Assembly: GCA_002506875.1 (NCBI GenBank)
Contig: DAYJ01000099.1
Location: 1-17,512, forward strand
Length of the DNA stretch: 17,512 nt
Direction of reading: 5' to 3'
Source: Euryarchaeota archaeon UBA40
Lineage (GTDB): Archaea > Thermoplasmatota > Poseidoniia > Poseidoniales > Thalassarchaeaceae
Part shown: positions 1 to 7,492 of the stretch, one piece after another
Numbering within the stretch: the stretch's first letter is position 1
How the letters are laid out: every line of letters starts with the position of its first letter
The notes under the pieces: model-generated
Told to the model about the DNA's origin: nothing
The model's database searches: none
What the model saw: only the letters and a program-made list of their open reading frames with translations
Made by a program: the position numbers and the translations under genes

Positions 1-1
1 C

Positions 2-448
2 CAATTCTTCAATCTCCTTCAGGACCTCACTGTGATGGAGAATATCCTACTCATCCAGGAGTTGGCAGGAAAGAAGGATACGCAGCGTGCAGAGGAACTT
101 CTCGATCTCGTTGGCCTAGGCTCGGAGAAGGGTCGATTCCCAGGAGAAATAAGTGGAGGGCAGCAACAACGCGTAGCTATCGCACGTAGTATAGCTAAGA
201 AGCCCACATTACTACTCGGCGACGAATTAACTGGAAATCTGGATACTGAGACCTCGCAGAAAGTCATGGAGGTGCTGGTTGAGGCTTGTGCGAAGGAGAA
301 CATCACAGCCGTATTCGTAACCCATGACGAAGCACTCATTCAATACGCAACACGAGTCATCCGCATCGATAGTGGCCGTATCATATCTGATGAACAGCAC
401 GACAAATCAAGACCTACCGAACTAAGTGAACCTACTCAAGATATGTGA
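2..448 (+). CDS. ABC transporter ATP-binding protein, LolD/MacB type (5' partial)
   Basis: This is the C-terminal part of an ABC ATPase that would power the permease encoded next. The frame is open to the left edge: codons from position 2 read QFFNLLQDLTV, the Q-loop region of LolD/MacB ATPases. The Walker A motif therefore lies outside the window, and the GTG at 32 is not the start. Visible motifs are the ABC signature ISGGQQQR (149-172), Walker B with the catalytic Glu in GDELTGNLD (218-244), and the H-loop VTHD. The usual DEPTGNLD reads DELTGNLD here, with Pro replaced by Leu (codon 227-229). A short hydrophilic tail follows. The permease gene starts 9 bp later, so the two are surely co-transcribed. 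The family exports lipoproteins, peptides or drugs, or works in envelope stress; the substrate here is unknown. Confidence 0.93.
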   Translation, partial: QFFNLLQDLTVMENILLIQELAGKKDTQRAEELLDLVGLGSEKGRFPGEISGGQQQRVAIARSIAKKPTLLLGDELTGNLDTETSQKVMEVLVEACAKENITAVFVTHDEALIQYATRVIRIDSGRIISDEQHDKSRPTELSEPTQDM

Positions 449-453
449 GGTGA
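447..453 (+). promoter_or_regulatory. Shine-Dalgarno site of the ABC permease gene
   Basis: GAGGTGA ends 4 nt before the ATG at 458 and overlaps the stop codon of the ATPase gene. It matches the anti-SD end of archaeal 16S rRNA and supports both the start at 458 and translational coupling of the two ABC genes. Confidence 0.7.
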
Positions 454-457
454 ACAA

Positions 458-2908
458 ATGTCATCCAACTTGTTGAACAAGCGACTTGCAAGAAGTCTCT
501 GGGGAACCAAACTACGTCTTGTCGCAGTCATCGGGATGATTTTCGTCGGTGTCTTCGCTGGAATCACCTTTGGCGGCTATGCAGCCAATCTTGAACCAAT
601 GTACGACTCCATCTACGACGATTCGGAGAACGGTGCAAATCTAGCTGACATTTGGGTAGATAATCAATCAGGTATCTGGACGCCTGAACAGGTGAATGCG
701 TTCTGTAGTGGCGTTAGAAACGCATGGCCAAGCGATGCTGTAACACTGGACTCCTGCGAAGGGCGCATGATTCTGAAAGGCAACCTATTCCATACAAATG
801 ACACAGGCAACCATCTCATCCCATCTATCTGGCACGGAATCCCCGAAAATGCAGACATTGACCGAAACTGGTTCCCTGAAGGCCACTCTGAGGGGCGAAC
901 CGCTGTAGGTGCTGAAGAGGTAGTAATGGATGCTCACGTAACGGAAGCGCTCGGAATGAGTATCGGGGATCGAATAGAGATTGGCGTAGGCAACGGTAGT
1001 TTCGAGTTCGACATCGTTGGAATAGCCTACCATCCGCTCCACATCTACATCGCTCCAGAGGGGTCTCTCTTCCCACCTCTTCCAGGTGAGTACGGAATCG
1101 GATATCTATCTGATCTCGGAATGGCGAGAATGACTGGCAACGAAATTGGTTCTGCTAACAACCTGATGCTAGATGTCGAGGGTACTCCTTCGTTTGACCT
1201 GCCTAATACTGATGAGAACGAGGGAGATGAAATCGATGGGATGAAGGCAATCGTGTCCGATTCAATGGAGGCGAATAGCCTCGACGGACGGATTCGTGAT
1301 CGAGGTCAGAACGACGCTGTTGAATTTATGCGTCAAGATCTCGATGGTGCGAAGAAGATGGCGACACCATTCACCGTGATGATTCAAGCCATAGCTGCAA
1401 TCACAATTGCTCTGAGTCTCCAGCGCCTTGTTCAAAGTCAAGCCCGGGAGATTGCCATCCTCCGGACCCTTGGAGTACCACGAACTTCACTCATGACTGG
1501 CTACCTGTTAGCCCCACTGGCCATAGGTGCATTTGGCTGTGGCCTCGGAGTACTCGCAGGCCCATACGGAATGAATGGGATGTTAGACTTCTATGAGGAG
1601 TTAGTCGGACTCCCCATCATTGAACGCAGCATACCTCTAGAACTGTATGGAAGTGTGATTGGCTTGACTATGTTTATCGTCTTCGTATCCGGAGTTTTCC
1701 CCGCTTGGAAAGCAACAAGGATGGAGCCACTTGATGTGCTTGGTGGGCACACTGACTTGCGTGTTGGCTCCAATCTACTTCGCACCCTTACTGGTTGGAT
1801 GCCAACCCGCCTTGGTCTATCGATTCGTTCAAGCCTGCGCAAGCCTATCAGGCTGAGTATGACCTTCCTTGCAGTAGGTATCTCATTGATGCTCGCTGGA
1901 TCTATTCAGATGATGACGGTCGGCCTAACAGGCACAATCGTAGGAGGACTCGAAGAAGGGCAAACGTGGGACTTCCAGGTCTACACACAACCAGGCGGAG
2001 AAGATGCAATTATCGAATGGGCAGAGGAACGAGATGCAATCCATGAGGCTATTATCGAACTCCCATTTGGCACCCTGCAGGACTCATCAGGAATTGACCG
2101 TACCTTCACGTTAATCGCACTACAAGGATACGCTGAAGGTCAATCGATGCGGAATGTCGAAATTATTTCTGGAGATGCACCCGTCCAAACTTCAGGTACA
2201 CTTCAGGTCATGATGGACGAAGGGTCACTTGACATGGCTGGATGGGCAATCGGAGATACACGAACAGTCGATGTGGGCGGAACAAGTACAGAGATCCAGA
2301 TTACAGGCTCCGTACGTGGCGAGGTTGCGCGGACTATGTTCTTCCTCCAACCTGATCTCTCATCGATTACCGGTATAGAGGCAACCGCGATTTATCTCCA
2401 AATCCCTGAAGGAGTCGAAGTAGACGATTCCCTCGCAAATATATCAACGACTATCCAAGATCGCCAAATACTAATCGAAGGTATCACCTCCCTGTTGGAA
2501 CAGCAAACTCAGGTCCTATCCACAATTATGGGACTCGGCATCCTGTTCACTCTCGCAGTTATGTTCAACACGATGGTGATGAATATCGCTGAGAGAGACT
2601 TCGAACTCGCGACCCTACGGGTCCTCGGAGCTTCCACAGCTGGTCTCGGCTCAATGCTCCTCTTTGAAAGCGTCCTGATTGGACTCGTAGGCGGACTCGT
2701 TGGTGTCCTCTTCGCATTCGGAGGCGCTATTGGTCTCGCTGCTTCCTTCTCAACCTGGCAATTCTACTTCCCAGTGGTCCTTGTCCCTAGCGTCGCCTAC
2801 CAACTGATGGCCATCGTTCTGGTTATTGCTGTCGCAATGGTCCCCATAGGCATCTGGCGCCTGAGAAATATGGACCTTGTCGAGAAGGTAAAGGACCTAT
2901 CTCAGTGA
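458..2908 (+). CDS. ABC transporter permease, FtsX/MacB-like, two FtsX domains
   Basis: This 816-aa membrane protein is the permease partner of the ATPase just upstream. The architecture is a duplicated FtsX type. TM1 is at about residues 20-42, followed by a large extracytoplasmic domain (about 45-300). A first FtsX core has helices near 303-322, 345-368 and 395-415. TM5 is near 466-490, followed by a second extracytoplasmic domain (about 495-680). A second core has helices near 686-708, 733-760 and 778-800. Each core carries the coupling-helix motif that meets the ATPase: REIAILRTLG (330-339) and ERDFELATLRVLG (712-724). The eight-helix layout resembles the LolC/E-derived and YtrF/MacB-like permeases that move hydrophobic substrates or use mechanotransmission. 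The substrate cannot be told from sequence. The start is set by the SD site at 447. Only 3 bp separate its stop from the end of the opposing gene. Confidence 0.92.
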   Translation: MSSNLLNKRLARSLWGTKLRLVAVIGMIFVGVFAGITFGGYAANLEPMYDSIYDDSENGANLADIWVDNQSGIWTPEQVNAFCSGVRNAWPSDAVTLDSCEGRMILKGNLFHTNDTGNHLIPSIWHGIPENADIDRNWFPEGHSEGRTAVGAEEVVMDAHVTEALGMSIGDRIEIGVGNGSFEFDIVGIAYHPLHIYIAPEGSLFPPLPGEYGIGYLSDLGMARMTGNEIGSANNLMLDVEGTPSFDLPNTDENEGDEIDGMKAIVSDSMEANSLDGRIRDRGQNDAVEFMRQDLDGAKKMATPFTVMIQAIAAITIALSLQRLVQSQAREIAILRTLGVPRTSLMTGYLLAPLAIGAFGCGLGVLAGPYGMNGMLDFYEELVGLPIIERSIPLELYGSVIGLTMFIVFVSGVFPAWKATRMEPLDVLGGHTDLRVGSNLLRTLTGWMPTRLGLSIRSSLRKPIRLSMTFLAVGISLMLAGSIQMMTVGLTGTIVGGLEEGQTWDFQVYTQPGGEDAIIEWAEERDAIHEAIIELPFGTLQDSSGIDRTFTLIALQGYAEGQSMRNVEIISGDAPVQTSGTLQVMMDEGSLDMAGWAIGDTRTVDVGGTSTEIQITGSVRGEVARTMFFLQPDLSSITGIEATAIYLQIPEGVEVDDSLANISTTIQDRQILIEGITSLLEQQTQVLSTIMGLGILFTLAVMFNTMVMNIAERDFELATLRVLGASTAGLGSMLLFESVLIGLVGGLVGVLFAFGGAIGLAASFSTWQFYFPVVLVPSVAYQLMAIVLVIAVAMVPIGIWRLRNMDLVEKVKDLSQ

Positions 2909-2911
2909 GGG

Positions 2912-5098
2912 TTATTCCTTCGCCATACCCATTTGTTTTTGAGCACTTTGTGCACTAGCTATACGCGTCTTCAGTAGTTCTCGCTGACGATGTTTCTTAT
3001 TGTTCTGCACGTGCTTAACAGCCATCAAAACTACAATACCGATAATCACTGGGAGTAGTGCCTCAGCATGGTAACGTTCCATGACCTCAATGATACCTTG
3101 AGCAGTATATGCCCAGGTGATTGAGGCTGCAGTTCCACCAATCATGCAAGCAGTCAGAACCCGCTGAAAGCGCATTCTAGCCACAAGACCTAGCATTGCA
3201 CCAACCAGAACACCACTTGCCATAAACGGAATCCAGACGAACACAATAAGCCCAAAGAAACCAGCTCTACCCTCGATGCGTTGTTTGTTACTGTGTGCAA
3301 TGAACTCTACCGAGGAAAGAATATCTGCAACAAACTGATTCTGTAACAAGGTTCCAGTGATTCCTTCTTGTTGCGCCACAAACGTCTCAGTGGCCACGAT
3401 TTCACCATCTTCCTTGACACTAAGGTCCTCAGAGCGACCGGCAGCTACACGATCTGCTATGGTATCTACCGTGCTCATCGCACTCACAATCACACGACGG
3501 TCCCCAAGCATCCCCTTCAATTCTAATTGAATCGTTTTTCGTAACTCTCGTTGAACATCCTCATAGGAAAGGCGATTTCTCAAGAATGAAAGTACCTGAT
3601 TTGCAGGCTTATACTGGACTCTAAGATATACAGCAAAGTCATCAGAAGTCACATTGTCCTCAATGTGATGTAGTGGATTTTGATCAAACCAGTGCTTGAC
3701 GACTGACCGTACGTTGTCGTCAATGCGGGCGTAAATATTCAGTTCAGTGAAGAAATTCGTGTAATCTTCGACTGGACCCTCCATCGAATCAACCCCCTCA
3801 CGAATGCTCTGATGTACGCCACGTCGCTCATGTGAGGTGCGAACATCGAGTTCTGTACTTCGCATCTCACCATAAACAGCGAATTCACTCAACAGGAACT
3901 TCAGCAAGTGTGCTCGTACGCTTTCTCGATTCTCGAAGGAACGATCAGTATTCTCGTAGCATGCATCAATACTGATTATCAGAGGTTTTACCTCAATTAC
4001 AGTGCTCACCCTATCATAATGGATATGCAGTTCATCGCAAGCGGCCTCAAGCGTTCGTTCAATCAGTCGTGATGTTTGCTCATTTGAGAGATCATCTTCA
4101 TCGTCCCGATGGTAAAATCTGTACATCAACGGATACTGTATGAACAAGAAAACAACAGACATGAATAGAGATACGAACGCCATCCACCACGGCGGCACAC
4201 CTGCACTACCACCGGCAAGCATTGCGGTCTCACGGCCACCTGCCCATTCGGCACCCATAAGCGCTAGAGACCATTGTCCCAACGATTGAACTGTCCAACA
4301 AGACCTAATCTCATCATCTAATAATTCGATTCCTTTCACGGTTGTTTCTTCACGAAGGTCAAGTAGACTGAGTATACCGCCCTTCTCAATTTCTAAAACT
4401 TCGACTTGGCGCTCTTCGAGAATCATCTCTTTCTTGCCAATCAACGCAGTCTGATTGGTATCTGTGACAGGAAGATCAGTCGTATTGAATACCTTCACTT
4501 GCAACGTATAGACGCCCGAATCAACATCGTCCGTAATCAGAGCAATCTCGGTCTGATTCAGGGTGCCATTCACAATTAACGGATCGATGATAACGGACCC
4601 ATCCCTTGGCACTACATCCACATCAGAATCTACCAGTCGCGCTTGAATTACAATGTTAGAGGGGGCAATATTGTAGAGGCGGATACGCAAATCATGTTTC
4701 TCACCCTCCCAGATGTTAAGCCAAGCAACACCAGTACGGTCTACACACTCCTCTCCCGGGTCGAGGAAAGTTCCCGAAAGAGATTGATCAACAGATATGG
4801 AATCAGGTATGAAGGCGCCAGTAGAACTGACTAGGACAACCCCGCCAAAGAGAAGTGCCGTAAGTAATCCGACGGCAAGTGTCTTGCCCTCTGGGCCACT
4901 AAAAAATGGACGCTTTGTCCCCTCACGGCGTAATCTAATCTCATCGAGTTGCCGATCAATTTCTCCTATTTCCTTATCCTGATCCGGCTCATTGATTTCC
5001 TCTCCCAATTGCTCTTGGGCTGCGGATTCAAACTCGTCTTCTGCAATCGCAGAAACCTCATCCTCTGACGAATTCGGAGATGTGTCCTCATTCGCCAT
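2912..5098 (-). CDS. Large membrane protein with extracytoplasmic Ig-like region, unknown function
   Basis: I do not recognise this 728-aa protein. An acidic N-terminus (residues 1-60, many Glu/Asp) is followed by TM1 (74-97). An extracytoplasmic region, about 98-300, appears beta-rich and has several N-glycosylation-like sequons (NGT 177, NQT 181, NTT 205, NQT 215) and two lone Cys (118, 267). TM2 is at about 303-325. A long, charged, presumably cytoplasmic mixed alpha/beta region spans about 330-605. Three helices close the protein (about 613-640, 645-668, 680-696), then a basic tail. ATG 5098 is preferred to the in-frame ATG at 5152: a TATA-like GATATG (minus strand, 5122-5127) lies 26 nt before it, and the 18 extra residues are not typical of an N-terminus. 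The gene is divergent from the SHMT gene and convergent with the ABC permease. No enzymatic motif was seen. Confidence 0.85.
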   Translation of the reverse strand: MANEDTSPNSSEDEVSAIAEDEFESAAQEQLGEEINEPDQDKEIGEIDRQLDEIRLRREGTKRPFFSGPEGKTLAVGLLTALLFGGVVLVSSTGAFIPDSISVDQSLSGTFLDPGEECVDRTGVAWLNIWEGEKHDLRIRLYNIAPSNIVIQARLVDSDVDVVPRDGSVIIDPLIVNGTLNQTEIALITDDVDSGVYTLQVKVFNTTDLPVTDTNQTALIGKKEMILEERQVEVLEIEKGGILSLLDLREETTVKGIELLDDEIRSCWTVQSLGQWSLALMGAEWAGGRETAMLAGGSAGVPPWWMAFVSLFMSVVFLFIQYPLMYRFYHRDDEDDLSNEQTSRLIERTLEAACDELHIHYDRVSTVIEVKPLIISIDACYENTDRSFENRESVRAHLLKFLLSEFAVYGEMRSTELDVRTSHERRGVHQSIREGVDSMEGPVEDYTNFFTELNIYARIDDNVRSVVKHWFDQNPLHHIEDNVTSDDFAVYLRVQYKPANQVLSFLRNRLSYEDVQRELRKTIQLELKGMLGDRRVIVSAMSTVDTIADRVAAGRSEDLSVKEDGEIVATETFVAQQEGITGTLLQNQFVADILSSVEFIAHSNKQRIEGRAGFFGLIVFVWIPFMASGVLVGAMLGLVARMRFQRVLTACMIGGTAASITWAYTAQGIIEVMERYHAEALLPVIIGIVVLMAVKHVQNNKKHRQRELLKTRIASAQSAQKQMGMAKE

Positions 5099-5212
5099 GC
5101 AGGAAATAGGAAGTGCCCCTTCATATCCGTTTTGACACAAATCGTGGACCACGATAAAACTGAGAATTAACTATGCGAATTGCTTTGAGCGGTGTGGTGC
5201 GATGGCAAGGTA
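5099..5212. promoter_or_regulatory. Divergent promoter region between the membrane-protein gene and glyA
   Basis: This gap of 114 bp must hold both promoters. On the minus strand, GATATG (5122-5127) lies 26 nt before ATG 5098 and would suit a leaderless transcript; a second T-rich element is at 5153-5160. On the plus strand, AATTAACTAT (centre near 5170) would place transcription start near 5196, leaving about 17 nt before ATG 5213, with only a weak AAGG close to the start. The boxes were assigned by eye. Confidence 0.4.
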
Positions 5213-6475
5213 ATGAGCGAACACCATAGAGAGACCATTGGCAGGGTCTTGGAGGCTGTAGACCAAAGCGGAGAACACTACGGGACTGGATTCCCCATGA
5301 TTGCAAGCGAGAATGTAATCTCGCCACTTGTCCGTCGCGCCTGCGATAGCGACCTGCATGGGCGATATGCCGAAGGCCTTCCAGGAAAACGGTACTACCA
5401 GGGCTGTGACGACTTCGATACAATTGAGGCGATAGGAATCCAGCTTGCTCAGAAAGTGTTCAATTCATCCTTTGCCAACATCCAGCCGACCTCTGGAACA
5501 GTATCGAACATAGGGGCACTCAAGGCTCTCGTCAAGCCAGGAGACCGAATCACCGCTGTTTCCACTGCAGACGGGGGTCACATATCTCACGCTCAGATGG
5601 GCGCAGTAGGCCTCCGCGGCCTAGACCTGCACACATACCCATGGGATATCGACCGAATGGAGCCAGACATCGATGCTGCTGCTGCGATGATTCGCGATAC
5701 TGAGCCGGCTCTTGCTCTATTCGGCGCTTCTGTGTTCCTCTTTCCAACCCCACTAGAAGAACTCGCGGATGTCGCTCATGAGATCGGAGCCCGCGTCATG
5801 TATGACGGAGCACATGTCCTCGGGTTAATCGCAGGAGGTGTCTTCCAAGACCCACTCCGTGAAGGTGCCGACGTAATGACTGGATCCTCACACAAAACAT
5901 TCCCTGGACCTCAAGGGGGCTTCCTACTGTCCAATGATGATGATGAGAAGTTTCACCGTCGCCTAAACAATGCAGTGTTCCCTGGAACTAACTCCTCCTA
6001 CCACCTGCATCATGTCGCAGGCAAGGTTGTGGCCCTGTCCGAGTTTGAGGCCTTCGGGGAACAATACGCTCGCGACACAGTACGCAACGCAAAGGCACTG
6101 GCTGCCGCTCTGGCTACTGAAGGATTCGATGTTTTGGCCGAGGATCGTGGTTTCACCGCGAGTCACCAGGTACTAACTCGTCACGGTGAAAATGATTCAG
6201 GTGCTGGCCGAAAAGCTGCTGCCATGCTCGAAGAAGCGGGCATCATCACGAACATGAATATGCTTCCGGGTGACACGAAAGCAATGACTCCGTCAGGTCT
6301 CCGGCTAGGTGTCCAAGAACTGACACGACACGGAATGGGAACTACTGAGATGGAAGAAGTCGCCACTTGCTTCAGGCGAGTTCTAATCGATCAGGAGGAT
6401 CCTAGTACAGTCAAGACACGGGTGAATCAAATAAGATCCGACTTCACAGAAGTGCGTTACTGCTTTCCAGAATGA
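5213..6475 (+). CDS. glyA: Serine hydroxymethyltransferase
   Basis: This PLP enzyme interconverts serine and glycine with a pterin C1 carrier (tetrahydrofolate or tetrahydromethanopterin) and feeds one-carbon metabolism in the cytoplasm. The 420-aa length matches the family. Family motifs appear in order: IASENVISP (30-38); RYAEGLPGKRYYQGC (51-65), with the Tyr/Glu residues of the active site; the PLP-stacking His region GGHISH (121-126); YDGAHVLGLIAGG with Asp198 and His201; the Schiff-base Lys228 in GSSHKTFPGPQGG; and the carboxylate-binding Arg364 in GLRLGVQELTRHGM. The FPGPQGG form of the lysine motif is the archaeal variant. ATG 5213 is chosen because the upstream in-frame GTG (5192) adds seven unconserved residues. 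The C1 carrier cannot be told from sequence. Its stop codon directly abuts that of the cupin gene on the other strand. Confidence 0.93.
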   Translation: MSEHHRETIGRVLEAVDQSGEHYGTGFPMIASENVISPLVRRACDSDLHGRYAEGLPGKRYYQGCDDFDTIEAIGIQLAQKVFNSSFANIQPTSGTVSNIGALKALVKPGDRITAVSTADGGHISHAQMGAVGLRGLDLHTYPWDIDRMEPDIDAAAAMIRDTEPALALFGASVFLFPTPLEELADVAHEIGARVMYDGAHVLGLIAGGVFQDPLREGADVMTGSSHKTFPGPQGGFLLSNDDDEKFHRRLNNAVFPGTNSSYHLHHVAGKVVALSEFEAFGEQYARDTVRNAKALAAALATEGFDVLAEDRGFTASHQVLTRHGENDSGAGRKAAAMLEEAGIITNMNMLPGDTKAMTPSGLRLGVQELTRHGMGTTEMEEVATCFRRVLIDQEDPSTVKTRVNQIRSDFTEVRYCFPE

Positions 6476-6826
6476 TCAGATCCAGACATCGTTCTCCGCA
6501 GTCAGATCACTGTCCACATCGCCAGTATTCACGACATCTCGAGGCTCGATAATGACAATCCAACACTCCTCATCAGCCACTGTCCGATGACGGATACCTT
6601 TTGGGACAATGTGGATATCCCCCTCATCGAGAGACACATGGTGATTTTCGTACTCTATTCGCATAGAACCCTCCACCACGAGGAAGAATTCGTCGGTGTG
6701 GTCATGCTGATGCCAAACAAACTCGCCTTCGATTTTTGCAAGTTTTACCTGATAGTCGTTAATTTCGCCAACAACCTTTGGACTCCAAAGATCTCTGAAT
6801 AAACCGAATTTCTTTCTAAGGTTCAT
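6476..6826 (-). CDS. Small single-domain cupin protein
   Basis: This 116-aa protein consists of one cupin barrel. Both cupin motifs are intact: motif 1 runs from G34 through H39, H41 and E46 to G53, and motif 2 runs G69-x5-P75-x-G77-x2-H80. The metal-binding set His39, His41, Glu46 and His80 is complete, and His43 lies close by. Such stand-alone cupins may be dioxygenases, isomerases or ligand-binding proteins; the sequence does not say which. ATG 6826 is used rather than ATG 6850 because GGGTGAG (6836-6842, minus strand) sits 9 nt before it. The gene is last in a minus-strand run after the 210-aa unknown (33 bp gap). It ends exactly where glyA ends on the other strand. Confidence 0.88.
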   Translation of the reverse strand: MNLRKKFGLFRDLWSPKVVGEINDYQVKLAKIEGEFVWHQHDHTDEFFLVVEGSMRIEYENHHVSLDEGDIHIVPKGIRHRTVADEECWIVIIEPRDVVNTGDVDSDLTAENDVWI

Positions 6827-6835
6827 TATGACACT

Positions 6836-6842
6836 CTCACCC
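6836..6842 (-). promoter_or_regulatory. Shine-Dalgarno site of the cupin gene
   Basis: GGGTGAG read on the minus strand lies 9 nt before ATG 6826. It decides the start in favour of the internal ATG, since the upstream ATG at 6848-6850 would place this site inside the coding region. Confidence 0.65.
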
Positions 6843-6859
6843 CTATGCATCAGTATTCT

Positions 6860-7492
6860 TCAGGAGAACAACAACAACCATTTCCCATCATCTAAGACAT
6901 GACATTCCTTTACACTATTAACATCAAATGAAGTCAATACGAACATCACCTTTTGGTATCCTATGTGAGGTACCGGACTTGTCAAAACAAGGTAATTTCC
7001 ATCATACGATCGATCGATCTTATCGATATGCCAAATTGTTTGGGGGTCGTCAGGGAAGCTACGCTGGCCAATCGCTTGGATTTCATCTTGAATCGTATCG
7101 GAACCACTCATGTCTTGCACTGAGGATTGAACTTTGTAATAGACCGGATGGCCATAAGGATGAGGTTTTCCAGTAAAATTCAACATGATTAGATTCGCCA
7201 CATCAGATGGTTGTTTCCCAGTATCTGCATCTAAATTCTGATCAAAAAATTTCCTTCGATGCAGAATCAGATGACTAGGTCCACTTCCGATATTTGTCAA
7301 TTGCCACATCACTGGAGGGTTGTCATCGGATTCTTCCACAAGTAGACGTACCATCATCCATGCTTCCATCTCAGTAGTAATCTCTGGAAATCTCTGAGTT
7401 ATGGATGGGTCATTGAGATAGTATGAACCTGGACCGTGAATGATATTTCCTAGGTCGTATTTACCCCAATCTGAGTCAGACAATTCAATCAT
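6860..7492 (-). CDS. Hypothetical protein, 210 aa, coupled to the EF-hand membrane protein
   Basis: I do not recognise this protein. It is soluble-looking, with no signal peptide or membrane segment, and appears mixed alpha/beta with many aromatic residues. It is relatively rich in His and Pro (for example HGPGSYYL near residue 19 and KPHPYGHPVYY near 109). No catalytic motif was identified. Its ATG overlaps the stop of the upstream gene by 8 nt (ATGATTGA), a sign of translational coupling. It therefore probably works with the EF-hand membrane protein, perhaps as a cytoplasmic partner. The cupin gene follows after 33 bp. By eye this stretch is more AT-rich than glyA next to it. Confidence 0.75.
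   Translation of the reverse strand: MIELSDSDWGKYDLGNIIHGPGSYYLNDPSITQRFPEITTEMEAWMMVRLLVEESDDNPPVMWQLTNIGSGPSHLILHRRKFFDQNLDADTGKQPSDVANLIMLNFTGKPHPYGHPVYYKVQSSVQDMSGSDTIQDEIQAIGQRSFPDDPQTIWHIDKIDRSYDGNYLVLTSPVPHIGYQKVMFVLTSFDVNSVKECHVLDDGKWLLLFS

Noticed and set aside
32..448. GTG at 32 as the start of the ABC ATPase
   Set aside because: The frame is open upstream to the window edge and the preceding codons encode the conserved Q-loop region, so the gene is cut by the edge and does not start here.
2931..2940. ATTTGTTTTT after the ABC permease as an oligo-T terminator
   Set aside because: Position and composition would suit an archaeal terminator, but five T in a row inside the opposing coding region is weak evidence.
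4643..4982. Small plus-strand open frames opposite the 728-aa protein gene
   Set aside because: They are short and mutually overlapping, lie opposite the hydrophobic TM1 and outer-domain codons, and have no start signals.
5099..5152. 54-nt N-terminal extension of the 728-aa membrane protein
   Set aside because: The extension has two Cys and no conserved look, it crosses the likely promoter, and ATG 5098 has a TATA-like box at the right distance.
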